Source: Enterobacter hormaechei ATCC 49162 (GTDB lineage: Bacteria > Pseudomonadota > Gammaproteobacteria > Enterobacterales > Enterobacteriaceae). From it: 64,000 bases of DNA. Below are positions 19,686 to 29,062 of this stretch, in pieces. Where the stretch lies: the NCBI RefSeq assembly GCF_001875655.1, contig NZ_MKEQ01000002.1:744001-808000 (forward strand). Reading direction: 5' to 3'. The first letter of the stretch is position 1, and each line of letters opens with the position of its first letter. The notes below the pieces were generated by a model. The model saw only the letters and a program-made list of their open reading frames with translations, did no database searches and was not told where the DNA came from. The position numbers were made by a program, and so were the translations under genes.

Positions 19686-20819
19686 TTAAGCAGGTAGCGA
19701 TTTCAGCAGCGTGAACGCCTCCTTCATCCGGTCTTCACTGACGACAAAGGCGCGCATCTGACCGTCGGTATCGGTGCCGCGCGCCACCATGCCCTGAGGC
19801 GAAAGGACAATCTCCCAGTCCAGATCCTGACGCTGCGTTTCACCTGCGAGATGCAGCGGTAGTTCCGGCGTTTTTACTTTCACCAGCATGGCGGGTAATT
19901 TCACCGGGGCGTTGCCGCCGAGCAGGTTTTTCGCCAGGAACATGGCGCTTAACTGTATCGGTTGCAGGAACGGCAGCACCTGGCCGTTAATTTCCGCGCA
20001 GTCGCCCAGGGCATAAATGTCCGGCTGGGTGGTTTGCAGGTAGCTGTCCACCTTCACGCCGCGATTGATCTCGGCGCCCGCGCGGTGCGCCAGCGCGGTT
20101 TCCGGGCGCAACCCCGTCGCCGCGATAACCGCATCCACTTCCACGCTGCGGTTGCGATCGAGCGTCGCACGAATGCCGGTGTCGGTTTTGCTCAGACTCT
20201 GCAACTGCGATTTCAGCAGCAGATGCACGCCCATGTCGGTCAGACGATGCTGTAAGCGACTGCTTACTTCTGCTGGCATCAGCGCTGACAGAATACTGGC
20301 CGCGTGGTCAACCAGGGTGACGGATTTCCCCGCCCGGCAGAAATCCATCGCCAGCTCGGTGCCAATCAGTCCGCCGCCGACAATCATCACCCGTTGCGCG
20401 TCGCGTAACAGGGTTTCGCTGGCCTGATACTCCTGCTGACTGTTAAGGGTGACCATCAGTTCGCGGCCCTCAACCGGCGGCACAAACGCCGATGCCCCCG
20501 TCGCCAGCACCAGCTTGTCGTACTGCCAGGTTTTATCTTTCGCTTTCACCACGTGGGCATCGGCGTCGATATCAGTGATCCAGGTATACGGAAACAGACG
20601 CAGGTTAAACTGTTCTGCGAACTCCCCCGCCGTCTGGCGGGTGAGATCGTCGGCGCGCTGATTCTGGCTAATGACGTGGCTTAAATCAGGCTTGTTGTAC
20701 TCGTCCATGCTGTCGGCGGCGATCACCGTCAACGGCACGTTAGCATCCTGTTTGCGGATATTTTTCACCAGCTGGCGGGCGGCAAAGCCCGAGCCGATAA
20801 TGACGATGCCGTGGCTCAT
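19686..20819 (-). CDS. norW: NorW, NADH:flavorubredoxin reductase
   Basis: NorW passes electrons from NADH to the rubredoxin part of NorV. The 377-residue FAD enzyme starts [17 protein letters not shown], with the GxGxxA dinucleotide motif at residues 8-13, a second NAD-binding motif [11 protein letters not shown] near residue 148, and ALGDCAEI near 268, typical of rubredoxin/ferredoxin reductases. Its ATG overlaps the norV stop (ATGA), so the two are translationally coupled. Confidence 0.95.
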   Translation of the reverse strand: MSHGIVIIGSGFAARQLVKNIRKQDANVPLTVIAADSMDEYNKPDLSHVISQNQRADDLTRQTAGEFAEQFNLRLFPYTWITDIDADAHVVKAKDKTWQYDKLVLATGASAFVPPVEGRELMVTLNSQQEYQASETLLRDAQRVMIVGGGLIGTELAMDFCRAGKSVTLVDHAASILSALMPAEVSSRLQHRLTDMGVHLLLKSQLQSLSKTDTGIRATLDRNRSVEVDAVIAATGLRPETALAHRAGAEINRGVKVDSYLQTTQPDIYALGDCAEINGQVLPFLQPIQLSAMFLAKNLLGGNAPVKLPAMLVKVKTPELPLHLAGETQRQDLDWEIVLSPQGMVARGTDTDGQMRAFVVSEDRMKEAFTLLKSLPA

Positions 20820-22264
20820 TTTGCCTCCGTTGCCAGTTCATCAAAGACGTCTTTCCCGAGGGAACATTCCGGGCAGAGGAAGTTGTCCGGCACCTCGCTC
20901 CACGGCGTACCTGGCGCGACATCCTGCAACGGTTCGCCCAGTTCAGGATCGTAAATCCACTGGCAGACGCTGCACTGCATGCAAGGGCCGAGGTCGGCAG
21001 TGGCAGGGGCGGCTTCTGCTACGGATCCCGGCGCAACAGCCGGAGCGGGGGCGTTTTCCGGCAGCGGCGCAAGCGCCCACTGACGGGCAATGTCGCGACC
21101 GTGCTGGCGACAGATTTCCAGCGCGTCGAGATCCGGACGCCATTTCGCCTTCAGGCTCAGGGACATCTCAAAACCGGCATCCTGCAAACGGCTGGAAAGA
21201 CGGTCTACCGCGCCGCCGCTCCAGCCGTGTGAACCAAAGGCGCTGGCGCGCTTGTTACGGAAGCGCAGGCCGGTCATCTCTTCCACCAGTCCGGCAATCT
21301 TCGGCATCATCACGTTATTCATGGTGGAGGTGCCCACCAGCACGCCCTTGGAGCGGAAGACGTTGGTCAATACCTCATTCTTGTCGCTGCGCGCCACGTT
21401 GAAGATTTTCACCGCCACGTTCGGGTCAACTTCGTTGATGCCCTGGGCAATCGCGTCCGCCATCATGCGGGTGTTGTTGGACATGGTGTCGTAGAAAATC
21501 GTGATGCGATCTTCCTGATAATCCGCCGCCCACTTCAGGTACAGCTCGACGATCTGGGTAGGGTTTTCACGCCATACCACGCCGTGGGAGGTGGCGATCA
21601 TATCCACCGGCAGGTTGAAGCCGAGGATCTCGGTGATTTTTGGCGTGACCAGGCGGCTGAACGGGGTCAGGATGTTGGCGTAGTAGCGCTGGCACTGTTC
21701 GAACAGCTCGGTCTGATCCACTTCGTCGTTGAACAGACGTTCGTCGCAGTAGTGCTGACCGAAGGCGTCGTTACTGAACAGCACCGCGTCACCGGTCATG
21801 TAGGTCATCATGCTGTCCGGCCAGTGCAGCATCGGCGTTTCCACGAAGATCAGCTGTTTGCCGTTGCCGATATCCAGCGTGTCGCCGGTTTTCACGGTGT
21901 GGAAGTTCCACTCCGGATGGTGGTGGTGACCGTTGATGGAGTCAATGGCGTTGGTGGTGCAGTAGATCGGGGTATCCGGAATGTAAGACATCAGCTCGGT
22001 CAGCGCCCCGGCGTGATCCTCTTCCGCATGGTTGATGATGATGTAGTCGATGTCGTTCAGATCGATTTCGCTGCGCAGGTTCTGCACGAACTCGCGGCTG
22101 AATTTGTGATCGACGGTATCGATCAGGACGTTTTTACCTTCGCGGATGAGATAGCTGTTGTAGCTGCTGCCGCGCAGCGTTTTATATTCCGTCCCGTGGA
22201 AATCGCGCACTTCCCAGTCACGTTGACCCACCCAATGAATGTTATTTTTAACCAGAATAGACAT
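20816..22264 (-). CDS. norV: NorV, flavorubredoxin nitric oxide reductase
   Basis: NorV reduces NO to N2O under anaerobic conditions. The 482-residue protein has the diiron beta-lactamase-like domain with HAEEDHAG (near residues 79-86), a flavodoxin domain (about 254-393, [13 protein letters not shown]), a linker rich in Ala/Pro, and a C-terminal rubredoxin domain with CSVC and CPEC. The ATG at 22264 gives [13 protein letters not shown] as in E. coli; an upstream in-frame start would overlap the sigma-54 promoter area. Confidence 0.96.
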   Translation of the reverse strand: MSILVKNNIHWVGQRDWEVRDFHGTEYKTLRGSSYNSYLIREGKNVLIDTVDHKFSREFVQNLRSEIDLNDIDYIIINHAEEDHAGALTELMSYIPDTPIYCTTNAIDSINGHHHHPEWNFHTVKTGDTLDIGNGKQLIFVETPMLHWPDSMMTYMTGDAVLFSNDAFGQHYCDERLFNDEVDQTELFEQCQRYYANILTPFSRLVTPKITEILGFNLPVDMIATSHGVVWRENPTQIVELYLKWAADYQEDRITIFYDTMSNNTRMMADAIAQGINEVDPNVAVKIFNVARSDKNEVLTNVFRSKGVLVGTSTMNNVMMPKIAGLVEEMTGLRFRNKRASAFGSHGWSGGAVDRLSSRLQDAGFEMSLSLKAKWRPDLDALEICRQHGRDIARQWALAPLPENAPAPAVAPGSVAEAAPATADLGPCMQCSVCQWIYDPELGEPLQDVAPGTPWSEVPDNFLCPECSLGKDVFDELATEAK

Positions 22265-22312
22265 AGCAACCTCAACGTAATACAGCGTTTTCAAATAAGA
22301 TGGTTTGCTTAT

Positions 22313-22329
22313 ATCAAGTTGCGTGCCAA
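22313..22329 (-). promoter_or_regulatory. Probable sigma-54 promoter of norVW
   Basis: On the minus strand TTGGCAC-GCAAC-TTGAT lies about 50 bases before the norV ATG. The -24 box is perfect and the -12 box has TTGA for TTGC. Three NorR sites lie upstream at the usual distance of a sigma-54 enhancer. Confidence 0.7.
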
Positions 22330-22383
22330 CTTTTTAATTTATTGAAAGGTAAGGGATTGTGTTTTCATGATCCCAAATAGGTA

Positions 22384-22439
22384 GTCATTTTGACTATCTT
22401 AAAAATTGTCAATATGACACTATGCATTGTCAAAATGAC
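22384..22439. promoter_or_regulatory. Three NorR enhancer sites
   Basis: Three near-identical GTCA-N3-TGAC palindromes are present: GTCATTTTGAC (22384-22394), GTCAATATGAC (22408-22418) and GTCAAAATGAC (22429-22439). E. coli NorR binds three such sites (core GT-N7-AC) between norR and norV, and all three are needed for activation. The last lies 12 bases before the norR ATG, so NorR probably also limits its own synthesis. Confidence 0.92.
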
Positions 22440-22451
22440 AGTGAGGCAAAG

Positions 22452-23966
22452 ATGAGCTTTTCCGTAGACGTGCTGGCGAAGATCGCCATAGAACTGCAAA
22501 CCGGTATTGGTCATCAGGACCGTTTTCAACGGCTGATCTCCACGTTGCGTCACGTGCTGGGTTGCGATGCGTCAGCGCTGCTGCGTTACGAAGGGCGGCA
22601 GTTTATTCCGCTGGCCATCGACGGGCTGGCGAAGGACGTACTCGGGCGGCGTTTTACGCTGGAGGGCCATCCGCGTCTGGAAACTATCGCCCGCGCGGGG
22701 GACGTGGTGCGTTTCCCGGCGGACAGCGATCTGCCCGACCCGTACGACGGGCTTATTCCAGGCCAGGAGAGCCTGAAGGTGCACGCCTGTATTGGCCTGC
22801 CGCTGTTTGCCGGGCAGAACCTGATTGGCGCATTAACCCTCGATGGCATGTCGCCGGATCAGTTCGATACCTTCAGCGACGAAGCGCTACGGCTGATTGC
22901 TGCGCTGGCGGCCGGGGCGCTGAACAACGCCCTGCTGATAGAACAGCTGGAGAGCCAGAATATCCTTCCGGGTAGCCCGACGGTGTTTGAGCAGGTAGCG
23001 CACACCGAAATGATTGGCCTTTCGCCGGGCATGGAACAGCTCAAAAAAGAGATTGAGATTGTCGCCGCGTCTGATTTGAACGTGCTGATCTTCGGTGAAA
23101 CCGGCACCGGTAAAGAGCTGGTGGCGAAAGCGATCCATGAAGCCTCGCCCCGTGCGGTGAACCCGCTGGTGTACCTCAACTGCGCGGCGCTGCCGGAAAG
23201 CGTGGCGGAAAGTGAGCTGTTCGGACACGTCAAAGGGGCGTTTACCGGGGCGATCAGCAACCGCAGCGGCAAGTTCGAAATGGCCGATAACGGCACGCTG
23301 TTCCTGGATGAAATTGGTGAGCTTTCCCTTTCGCTCCAGGCCAAACTGCTGCGGGTGTTGCAGTACGGCGATATTCAACGCGTGGGTGACGATCGCAGCT
23401 TACGCGTGGATGTGCGCGTGCTGGCGGCGACGAACCGCGATCTGCGCGAAGAGGTGCTGGCAGGTAATTTCCGCGCCGATCTGTTCCACCGTCTGAGCGT
23501 GTTCCCGCTCACGGTGCCGCCGCTGCGCGAGCGGGGGGATGACGTGGTGCTGCTGGCGGGCTTTTTCTGCGAACAGTGTCGGCTCAAAATGGGGCTTTCC
23601 CGCGTGGTGTTAAGCCCCGGTGCGAGGACGCACCTTCTGAGCTACGGCTGGCCGGGTAACGTGCGTGAACTGGAGCATGCAATCCACCGTGCGGTCGTGC
23701 TGGCGCGGGCAACGCGTTCGGGGGATGAAGTGGTTATTCATGCGCACCATTTTGCGCTGCATGAGGAAACGATGTCGTCCGTGAAGCCGGTGATGCCTGA
23801 GAGCGTGAACGAGAACCTGCGCGAGGCGACGGATGCGTTCCAGCGCCAGATGATCACCCGCGCGCTGGAGCAGAATAACCGCAGCTGGGCGGCATGCGCG
23901 CGGACGCTGGAGATGGACGTCGCCAACCTCCACAGGCTGGCGAAACGTCTGGGGCTTAAGGGTTAA
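22452..23966 (+). CDS. norR: NorR, nitric-oxide-responsive sigma-54 activator
   Basis: NorR is the enhancer-binding protein that activates norVW. The 504 residues contain an N-terminal GAF domain (about 1-170) that in E. coli holds a mononuclear iron sensing NO, an AAA+ domain with Walker A GETGTGKE (near 215), the sigma-54 contact loop GAFTGA (near 265) and Walker B LFLDEIG, and a C-terminal Fis-type helix-turn-helix (about 462-502). ATG at 22452 gives the E. coli start MSFSVDVLA. Its stop overlaps the convergent gutQ end by 4 bases. Confidence 0.96.
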   Translation: MSFSVDVLAKIAIELQTGIGHQDRFQRLISTLRHVLGCDASALLRYEGRQFIPLAIDGLAKDVLGRRFTLEGHPRLETIARAGDVVRFPADSDLPDPYDGLIPGQESLKVHACIGLPLFAGQNLIGALTLDGMSPDQFDTFSDEALRLIAALAAGALNNALLIEQLESQNILPGSPTVFEQVAHTEMIGLSPGMEQLKKEIEIVAASDLNVLIFGETGTGKELVAKAIHEASPRAVNPLVYLNCAALPESVAESELFGHVKGAFTGAISNRSGKFEMADNGTLFLDEIGELSLSLQAKLLRVLQYGDIQRVGDDRSLRVDVRVLAATNRDLREEVLAGNFRADLFHRLSVFPLTVPPLRERGDDVVLLAGFFCEQCRLKMGLSRVVLSPGARTHLLSYGWPGNVRELEHAIHRAVVLARATRSGDEVVIHAHHFALHEETMSSVKPVMPESVNENLREATDAFQRQMITRALEQNNRSWAACARTLEMDVANLHRLAKRLGLKG

Positions 23967-24928
23967 ATTATCCCCGCCTGGTAGAAGTCTTGCAGGTTGA
24001 TCGCGCCGCACAGCCTGCCGTGCTCGTCCACCACCGGTGCGGCGGTGATTTTACGCTTCATCAGTACCTCTTTGGCTTCAATGGCGCGGCTGTCGGCGTT
24101 CAACGTCAGCCCGCCTTTGGTCATGGCGTCAGACACTTGAGTCTCCAGCCTGCCACCGCCCACCAGCCAGCGACGCAGATCGCCGTCGGTGAACACGCCT
24201 TTGACGTTTCCGCCGTCATCGCATACCGCCACCAGACCCAGACCGGTGCGGCTCAGCTCCAGCATGGCGTCCATCACGCTGGTGTCGAGCTTAACCTGCG
24301 GAATGGCATCGTCGGTGCGCATCAGGTGGTGAACCTTGTTGAGCAGCCGTGCGCCGAGCGCCCCCGCGGGGTGGGAGCGGGCAAAATCTTCCTCATTAAA
24401 GCCGCGCGCCTGCATCACCGCCATCGCCAGCGCATCGCCCATCATCAGCGTGTTGACGGTACTGGAGGTCGGTGCCAGGTGCATCGGGCAGGCTTCGCGC
24501 TCAACGGAAATATCCAGCGTGGCTTTCGCGGCCAGCGCCAGCGGCGAACGGGATTTGCCGGTCATCGCTAACAGGGCTACCGATTTTTCTTGCAGACGAG
24601 GGATGATGAGATCCAGCTCTTTGGCGGAACCGGAGTAGGAGATAAACAGCATCACGTCGCGGCTTTCGATCATCCCCAGATCGCCGTGCAGCGCTTCGGC
24701 AGGATGCACGAAGAACGCCGGGGTGCCGGTGCTGGCAAGCGTCGCGGCAATCTTCTTGCCGATATGACCGGATTTACCGATACCCGCCACGATCACTTTG
24801 CCCTCACAGTGGATGATGGTGTTGGCTGCACGAACAAAATCCTCGCCCAGACGCTCCGGCAGGCGGCTGGCTTCCTGTAGCTCCAGCAGCAGGGTCTGAC
24901 GGCCTGCGTTTAACAGAAAATCACTCAT
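23963..24928 (-). CDS. gutQ: GutQ, D-arabinose 5-phosphate isomerase
   Basis: GutQ interconverts ribulose 5-phosphate and arabinose 5-phosphate, a precursor of Kdo. The 321-residue protein has an N-terminal SIS sugar-isomerase domain (about 35-165; [15 protein letters not shown] near 50-64) and two C-terminal CBS domains (about 205-320). In E. coli it is the last gene of the srl (gut) sorbitol operon. Here none of srlA, srlE, srlB, srlD, gutM or srlR is adjacent: the next gene upstream is mltB, divergent after 189 bases. It has therefore lost its operon context and must use its own promoter in that spacer. Confidence 0.94.
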   Translation of the reverse strand: MSDFLLNAGRQTLLLELQEASRLPERLGEDFVRAANTIIHCEGKVIVAGIGKSGHIGKKIAATLASTGTPAFFVHPAEALHGDLGMIESRDVMLFISYSGSAKELDLIIPRLQEKSVALLAMTGKSRSPLALAAKATLDISVEREACPMHLAPTSSTVNTLMMGDALAMAVMQARGFNEEDFARSHPAGALGARLLNKVHHLMRTDDAIPQVKLDTSVMDAMLELSRTGLGLVAVCDDGGNVKGVFTDGDLRRWLVGGGRLETQVSDAMTKGGLTLNADSRAIEAKEVLMKRKITAAPVVDEHGRLCGAINLQDFYQAGII

Positions 24929-25117
24929 TTTACTCTCCGGTTACGATCGTTCCGATCCCCCGCTCCAACAGAAGGGGCGCTCATCATAATGCATTCTCCC
25001 TGCGCCGACCGTGGTCAATGATAAAGATTTTGCTTACGGCCACATAACCGCTTCCTTGAGGTGTTGCGGATGCTTTACCATACTGGGTTCTTACCGAACT
25101 CGTTAAATGGATGCCAC

Positions 25118-26218
25118 ATGTTCAAGCGTCGTTATGCAGCGCTGTTACCTGCGCTTATTCTCCTGTCCGCCTGTAGCAGCAAACCTAAGACCGAAGCCGT
25201 TCAGCAAACGGCGGGCGCGCCTTCCGGCGGGTTCCTGCTTGAGCCGCAGCACAATATGATGCAGATGGGTGGCGACTTCGCGAACAACCCTGCGGCCGAA
25301 CAGTTCATCGATAAAATGGTGAGCAAACACGGTTTTGACCGCCAGCAACTGCATGCCATTTTGTCCCAGGCGAAGCGTCTGGACTACGTGCTGCGCCTGA
25401 TGGACAGGCAGGCACCGACGGCCCAGGTGCCGACCGGGCCAAACGGCGCATGGCTGCGCTATCGCAAACAGTTTATTACCCCGGACAACGTGCAGAATGG
25501 CGTGGTGTTCTGGAATCAGTATGAAGACGCCCTGAACCGTGCGTGGCAGGTCTACGGCGTGCCGCCGGAAATTATCGTCGGTATTATTGGGGTGGAAACC
25601 CGCTGGGGACGCATTATGGGTAAAACCCGCATCCTCGATGCACTGGCGACACTCTCCTTTAACTACCCGCGCCGCGCCGAGTATTTCTCTTCCGAGCTGG
25701 AAACCTTCCTGCTGATGGCGCGAGACGAACAGGACGATCCGTTGGATCTGAAAGGGTCGTTTGCCGGTGCGATGGGCTACGGCCAGTTTATGCCGTCCTC
25801 CTATAAGCAGTACGCGGTAGATTTTAACGGGGATGGTCACATCAACCTGTGGGATCCTGAAGACGCCATCGGCAGCGTGGCGAACTACTTCAAAGCGCAC
25901 GGCTGGACCCCGGGCGGCCAGGTGGCGGTGCAGGCGAACGGCGAAGCGTTTGGTCTGGAAAACGGATTTAAAACCAAATACAGCGTGGCGCAGCTGGCAG
26001 CGGCAGGCTTAACGCCATCGCAGCCGCTGGGTAATGTTGACCAGGTGAGTTTGCTGCGTCTGGATGTCGGAACCGGTTATCAATACTGGTTCGGGCTGCC
26101 GAACTTCTACACCATTACCCGCTACAACCACAGCACGCACTATGCGATGGCGGTATGGCAGCTGGGCCTGGCGGTGTCGCAGGCGCGCGTGCCAGCAGCG
26201 TCACCGTTTAGTCAGTAA
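25118..26218 (+). CDS. mltB: MltB, membrane-bound lytic murein transglycosylase B
   Basis: MltB cleaves peptidoglycan glycan strands with formation of 1,6-anhydro-MurNAc. The 366-residue precursor has a lipoprotein signal with lipobox LLSAC (Cys near residue 19) so it is anchored in the outer membrane. The catalytic glutamate is in GVETRWGR (near residue 168) and the family motif AMGYGQFMPSSY follows. ATG at 25118 gives MFKRRYAALLP as in E. coli; an in-frame ATG at 25061 would push the signal peptide inward. Confidence 0.94.
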   Translation: MFKRRYAALLPALILLSACSSKPKTEAVQQTAGAPSGGFLLEPQHNMMQMGGDFANNPAAEQFIDKMVSKHGFDRQQLHAILSQAKRLDYVLRLMDRQAPTAQVPTGPNGAWLRYRKQFITPDNVQNGVVFWNQYEDALNRAWQVYGVPPEIIVGIIGVETRWGRIMGKTRILDALATLSFNYPRRAEYFSSELETFLLMARDEQDDPLDLKGSFAGAMGYGQFMPSSYKQYAVDFNGDGHINLWDPEDAIGSVANYFKAHGWTPGGQVAVQANGEAFGLENGFKTKYSVAQLAAAGLTPSQPLGNVDQVSLLRLDVGTGYQYWFGLPNFYTITRYNHSTHYAMAVWQLGLAVSQARVPAASPFSQ

Positions 26219-26231
26219 GTCGTTCCAGCGG

Positions 26232-26264
26232 GTAGGCCGGGTAAGGCAACGCCGCCACCCGGCA
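26232..26264. repeat. REP-type palindromic element after mltB
   Basis: GTAGGCCGGGTAAGGC...GCCACCCGGCA, a single REP palindrome of the family seen at 11485-11517 and 41656-41687. Between here and the palindrome at 26397 nothing else is recognised apart from a CTCTCCCACCGGAGAGG hairpin at about 26306-26322. Confidence 0.85.
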
Positions 26265-26396
26265 TGGCTGTACGCACGGTGCGGCCTGATGCCCTTATTC
26301 TGCCTCTCTCCCACCGGAGAGGGGCGTTTGCAGAAACATTTCGCCACACTCCCATTTCACTCCCGCCGTTTACATCATCATCGCCTTTCGATATTG

Positions 26397-26412
26397 TTAT
26401 GTTATAACATAA
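26397..26412. promoter_or_regulatory. Zur-like palindrome before the metal ABC operon
   Basis: TTATGTTATAACATAA is a perfect 16-base palindrome, 19 bases before the start of the operon's first small gene. The ATGTTATAACAT core agrees with the known gammaproteobacterial Zur consensus (ATGTTATA-N-TATAACAT type). Regulation by Zur, and hence zinc as the substrate, is inferred. Confidence 0.65.
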
Positions 26413-26430
26413 TTTTGAATTGAGATATCC

Positions 26431-26532
26431 ATGTCCCTGTTTTCTCTCTCATCCCCGGTCCGACTGCTGCTGGCGCTGGTGCTCATTCTGTTTCTCGGCC
26501 TGGCCGTGCGCTGGGCGGTGGCGTTGCCATGA
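26431..26532 (+). CDS. 33-residue single-span membrane peptide leading the metal ABC operon
   Basis: Small reading frame of 33 codons whose product begins MSLFSLSSPVRLLLALVLIL and has one hydrophobic segment of about 20 residues followed by a short Arg/Trp-containing end. Its stop codon overlaps the ATG of the ABC ATPase gene (ATGA at 26529-26532), and it starts 19 bases after the Zur-like palindrome. That tight coupling suggests real translation; it may be a transporter accessory peptide or only a coupling leader. No homologue is recognised. The ribosome site (GAGATATCC) is weak. Confidence 0.55.
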   Translation: MSLFSLSSPVRLLLALVLILFLGLAVRWAVALP

Positions 26533-27182
26533 TCGTGATGAACGACCTGGTGGCGGGGTACGATCGCCAGCCCGTTACGCGCGCGCTGTCCGGCGTGATT
26601 GAACGCGGGAGCATGACCGCCATCGTCGGGGCCAACGGCTGCGGCAAATCCACGCTGCTGAAAACGCTCGCCGGATTTATTCCGCCCGTCAGCGGTACCT
26701 TTCGCTGGCAGGGGAGACGTCCGGTGGTGGGCTGGCTGGCGCAGCGTCACGCGCTGGAGGCGCAATTTCCCCTGACCGTGCAGGACGTGGTGAGTATGGG
26801 CTGCTGGCCTGAAATCTCACTTTTTGCCGGTTTTCGTCGGGATACCCGGATGCGTATTGCCGACGCGCTGGAGCGCGTGGGGCTGGCATCGATGGCGTTT
26901 TCCACTATTGATGAACTTTCCGGCGGCCAGTTCCAGCGCATGCTGTTTGCCCGCGTTTTCGTGCAGCAGGCGCCGCTGATCATGCTGGATGAGCCTTTCA
27001 CCGGCGTCGATGAAGCGACCTGCAACGTGCTGATGGATCTGATGATGGAGATGTATATGCAGGGCCAGACTCTGCTGGCGGTTCTGCATGACAGCGAACG
27101 CGTGGCGCGCCACTTCCCGCACACGTTACGCCTGGATGCTGATATTCCCCAGTGGAAAACCGGGCGGGTGAGGGTGGCATGA
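26529..27182 (+). CDS. Metal ABC transporter ATPase (Zn/Mn type)
   Basis: ATP-binding subunit of 217 residues. Walker A GANGCGKST is near residues 35-43, the signature LSGGQFQR near 134-141 and Walker B LIMLDEPF near 153-160, followed by a switch histidine (AVLHD). It belongs to the ZnuC/YfeB/AztA group. The gene overlaps the small peptide gene upstream and the permease downstream by 4 bases each. Absent between mltB and pncC in E. coli, so this operon is an insertion relative to that genome. Confidence 0.9.
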   Translation: MIVMNDLVAGYDRQPVTRALSGVIERGSMTAIVGANGCGKSTLLKTLAGFIPPVSGTFRWQGRRPVVGWLAQRHALEAQFPLTVQDVVSMGCWPEISLFAGFRRDTRMRIADALERVGLASMAFSTIDELSGGQFQRMLFARVFVQQAPLIMLDEPFTGVDEATCNVLMDLMMEMYMQGQTLLAVLHDSERVARHFPHTLRLDADIPQWKTGRVRVA

Positions 27183-28039
27183 TCTGGCATCTCTTCTTCC
27201 AGCCGTTTATTGAGTACGGCTTTATGCGGCGCGCGCTGGTGGTTTGTCTGGCGCTCTCGGTCAGCACCACTGCGCTGGGCGTATTCCTTCAGCTGCGGCG
27301 GATGAGCCTGATGGGGGATGCCCTTTCTCACGCCATTTTGCCGGGCGTCGCGGTGGGCTATCTGCTCAGCGGGATGTCGCTGCTGGCAATGACTGTTGGC
27401 GGGTTTATTGCCGGGATCGCCGTGGCGCTGGTGGCCGGGCTGGTCAGCCGTCGCACGCCCCTTAAAGAGGATGCCAGCTTTGCCGGGTTTTATCTTGGCT
27501 CGCTGGCGTTGGGCGTCACGCTGGTGTCGCTGCGCGGTTCAAATGTCGACCTGCTTCACCTTCTGTTTGGCTCCATTCTCGCCGTGGATAGCGCGTCAGC
27601 CCTGTTTGTGACGGGCGTTTGCATGTTCACGCTCCTCACGCTGGCGATTTTTTATCGGGGACTGGTCAGCGAAGCGTTTGATACCGCGTGGTTGCAGGTG
27701 AACGCGCGCTGGCTGCCCGGGATGTTACACGGTCTGTTTCTGGCGCTGCTGGTGCTCAACCTGGTGGCCGGTTTTCAGGTGCTCGGCACATTGATGGCCG
27801 TCGGGCTGATGATGTTACCCGCCGTGGCGGCACGCTGCTGGGTGCGCACCCTGCCAGGGTTACTTCTGATGGCGGGTATCAGCGGTATTTTTTGCGCGTG
27901 GCTGGGCTTAAGCCTTTCCTGGGCAGTGAGTCTGCCTGCCGGACCCTCGATTGTGCTGACCGCCAGCGCGTTGTTCTTTATTTCAGTGTTGTTTGGCACG
28001 CGCAGCAGGCTGGCGGATAGCCTGCGGACGCTTTTTTAA
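27179..28039 (+). CDS. Metal ABC transporter permease (ABC-3 family)
   Basis: Membrane subunit of 286 residues with about eight hydrophobic segments. The motif MGDALSHAILPGVAVGY (near residues 44-60) is the coupling-helix region of the ABC-3 family that includes ZnuB and SitC/YfeC. The start at 27179 overlaps the ATPase stop (ATGA). The next gene, for the binding protein, starts 15 bases downstream. A single permease gene suggests a homodimeric channel. Confidence 0.9.
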   Translation: MIWHLFFQPFIEYGFMRRALVVCLALSVSTTALGVFLQLRRMSLMGDALSHAILPGVAVGYLLSGMSLLAMTVGGFIAGIAVALVAGLVSRRTPLKEDASFAGFYLGSLALGVTLVSLRGSNVDLLHLLFGSILAVDSASALFVTGVCMFTLLTLAIFYRGLVSEAFDTAWLQVNARWLPGMLHGLFLALLVLNLVAGFQVLGTLMAVGLMMLPAVAARCWVRTLPGLLLMAGISGIFCAWLGLSLSWAVSLPAGPSIVLTASALFFISVLFGTRSRLADSLRTLF

Positions 28040-28053
28040 CGCAAGGGGAAACG

Positions 28054-28932
28054 ATGAAACGTACAGGGTTAGCCGTCGCGCTCGCGCTCGGCATGATGAC
28101 GCACGGCGTAATAGCGAAAACGCTGAATGTGGTGACCAGCTTTTCCATACTGGGAGACATCACGCAGCAGGTTGGCGGGGATCGTGTGAAGGTGACGACG
28201 CTGGTGGGGCCGGACGGTGATCCCCATACCTTCGAACCTTCGCCCAAAGACAGCGCGGCGCTGAGTAAAGCTGACGTGGTGGTGGTCAATGGGCTGGGGC
28301 TGGAGGGCTGGCTCGACCGTCTGGTGAAAGCCTCCGGATTCAAAGGGCAACTGGTGGTCGCCTCGGACGGCGTGAAAACGCACACGCTGGAAGAGGACGG
28401 TAAAACCGTGACCGATCCGCACGCGTGGAACAGCGCGGCGAACGGCGCGCTGTATGCGCAAAATATTCTCTCAGGGCTGGTGAAGGCCGATCCTGAAGAT
28501 AAAGCCGCGCTTGAGGCTTCCGGCAAACCCTATATTGCGCAGCTCTCTCAGCTGGACGGCTGGGCTAAAAAGCGTTTCAGCGACATCCCACAGGCAAAGC
28601 GTAAAGTGCTGACCAGCCACGACGCCTTCGGCTATTTCAGCCGCGCCTACGGCGTGACGTTTATGGCGCCGCAGGGGCTGTCGTCTGAAAGCGAAGCCAG
28701 CGCGGCGCAGGTAGCCGAAATCATCAATCAGATTAAAGCTGACGGCGTGCACACCTGGTTTATGGAAAACCAGCTCGATCCGCGCCTGGTCAAGCAGATT
28801 GCGACCGCCACGGGTGCCCAGCCGGGCGGTGAACTCTACCCGGAAGCATTGTCTGCGAAGGGCGGCGTGGCGGACACCTACGTTAAGGCGTTTCGCCACA
28901 ATGTGAAGACTCTTGCTAACAGCATGAAATAA
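28054..28932 (+). CDS. Metal ABC transporter substrate-binding protein (cluster A-I)
   Basis: Periplasmic binding protein of 292 residues with a cleavable signal peptide (about residues 1-21, ending GVIA). Likely metal ligands are the histidines in GDPHTFEPSP, DPHAWN and TSHDAFGYF and the acidic pair in FMENQLDPRL, the pattern of Zn/Mn binding proteins such as ZnuA, YfeA and AztC. The His-rich loop of E. coli ZnuA is missing, so the protein looks more like YfeA or AztC. Zinc is favoured by the Zur-like palindrome; manganese or iron cannot be excluded. Confidence 0.88.
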   Translation: MKRTGLAVALALGMMTHGVIAKTLNVVTSFSILGDITQQVGGDRVKVTTLVGPDGDPHTFEPSPKDSAALSKADVVVVNGLGLEGWLDRLVKASGFKGQLVVASDGVKTHTLEEDGKTVTDPHAWNSAANGALYAQNILSGLVKADPEDKAALEASGKPYIAQLSQLDGWAKKRFSDIPQAKRKVLTSHDAFGYFSRAYGVTFMAPQGLSSESEASAAQVAEIINQIKADGVHTWFMENQLDPRLVKQIATATGAQPGGELYPEALSAKGGVADTYVKAFRHNVKTLANSMK

Positions 28933-28942
28933 GCCTCGCTAC

Positions 28943-28970
28943 AGCCGGTGCGCCCGCATCGGCTTTTTTC
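28943..28970 (+). terminator. Intrinsic terminator of the metal ABC operon
   Basis: A 9-base stem (AGCCGGTGC with GCATCGGCT, one G-T pair, GCCC loop) followed by six Ts, 11 bases after the binding-protein stop codon. Confidence 0.85.
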
Positions 28971-29062
28971 TGAAGCCCCCTCGTAAAACCCGACGCGCAT
29001 CCCCATATCTGACGAGAAAGTGCTATCTTGTGCTGCATGTTTTTCTAAGGCCTGGAGCGAGA

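Noticed and set aside
26529..28932. sitABCD/znuABC orthologue
   Set aside because: Gene order and the absence of a second permease gene and of a His-rich loop do not fit sitABCD or ZnuA; the operon is called by family only.
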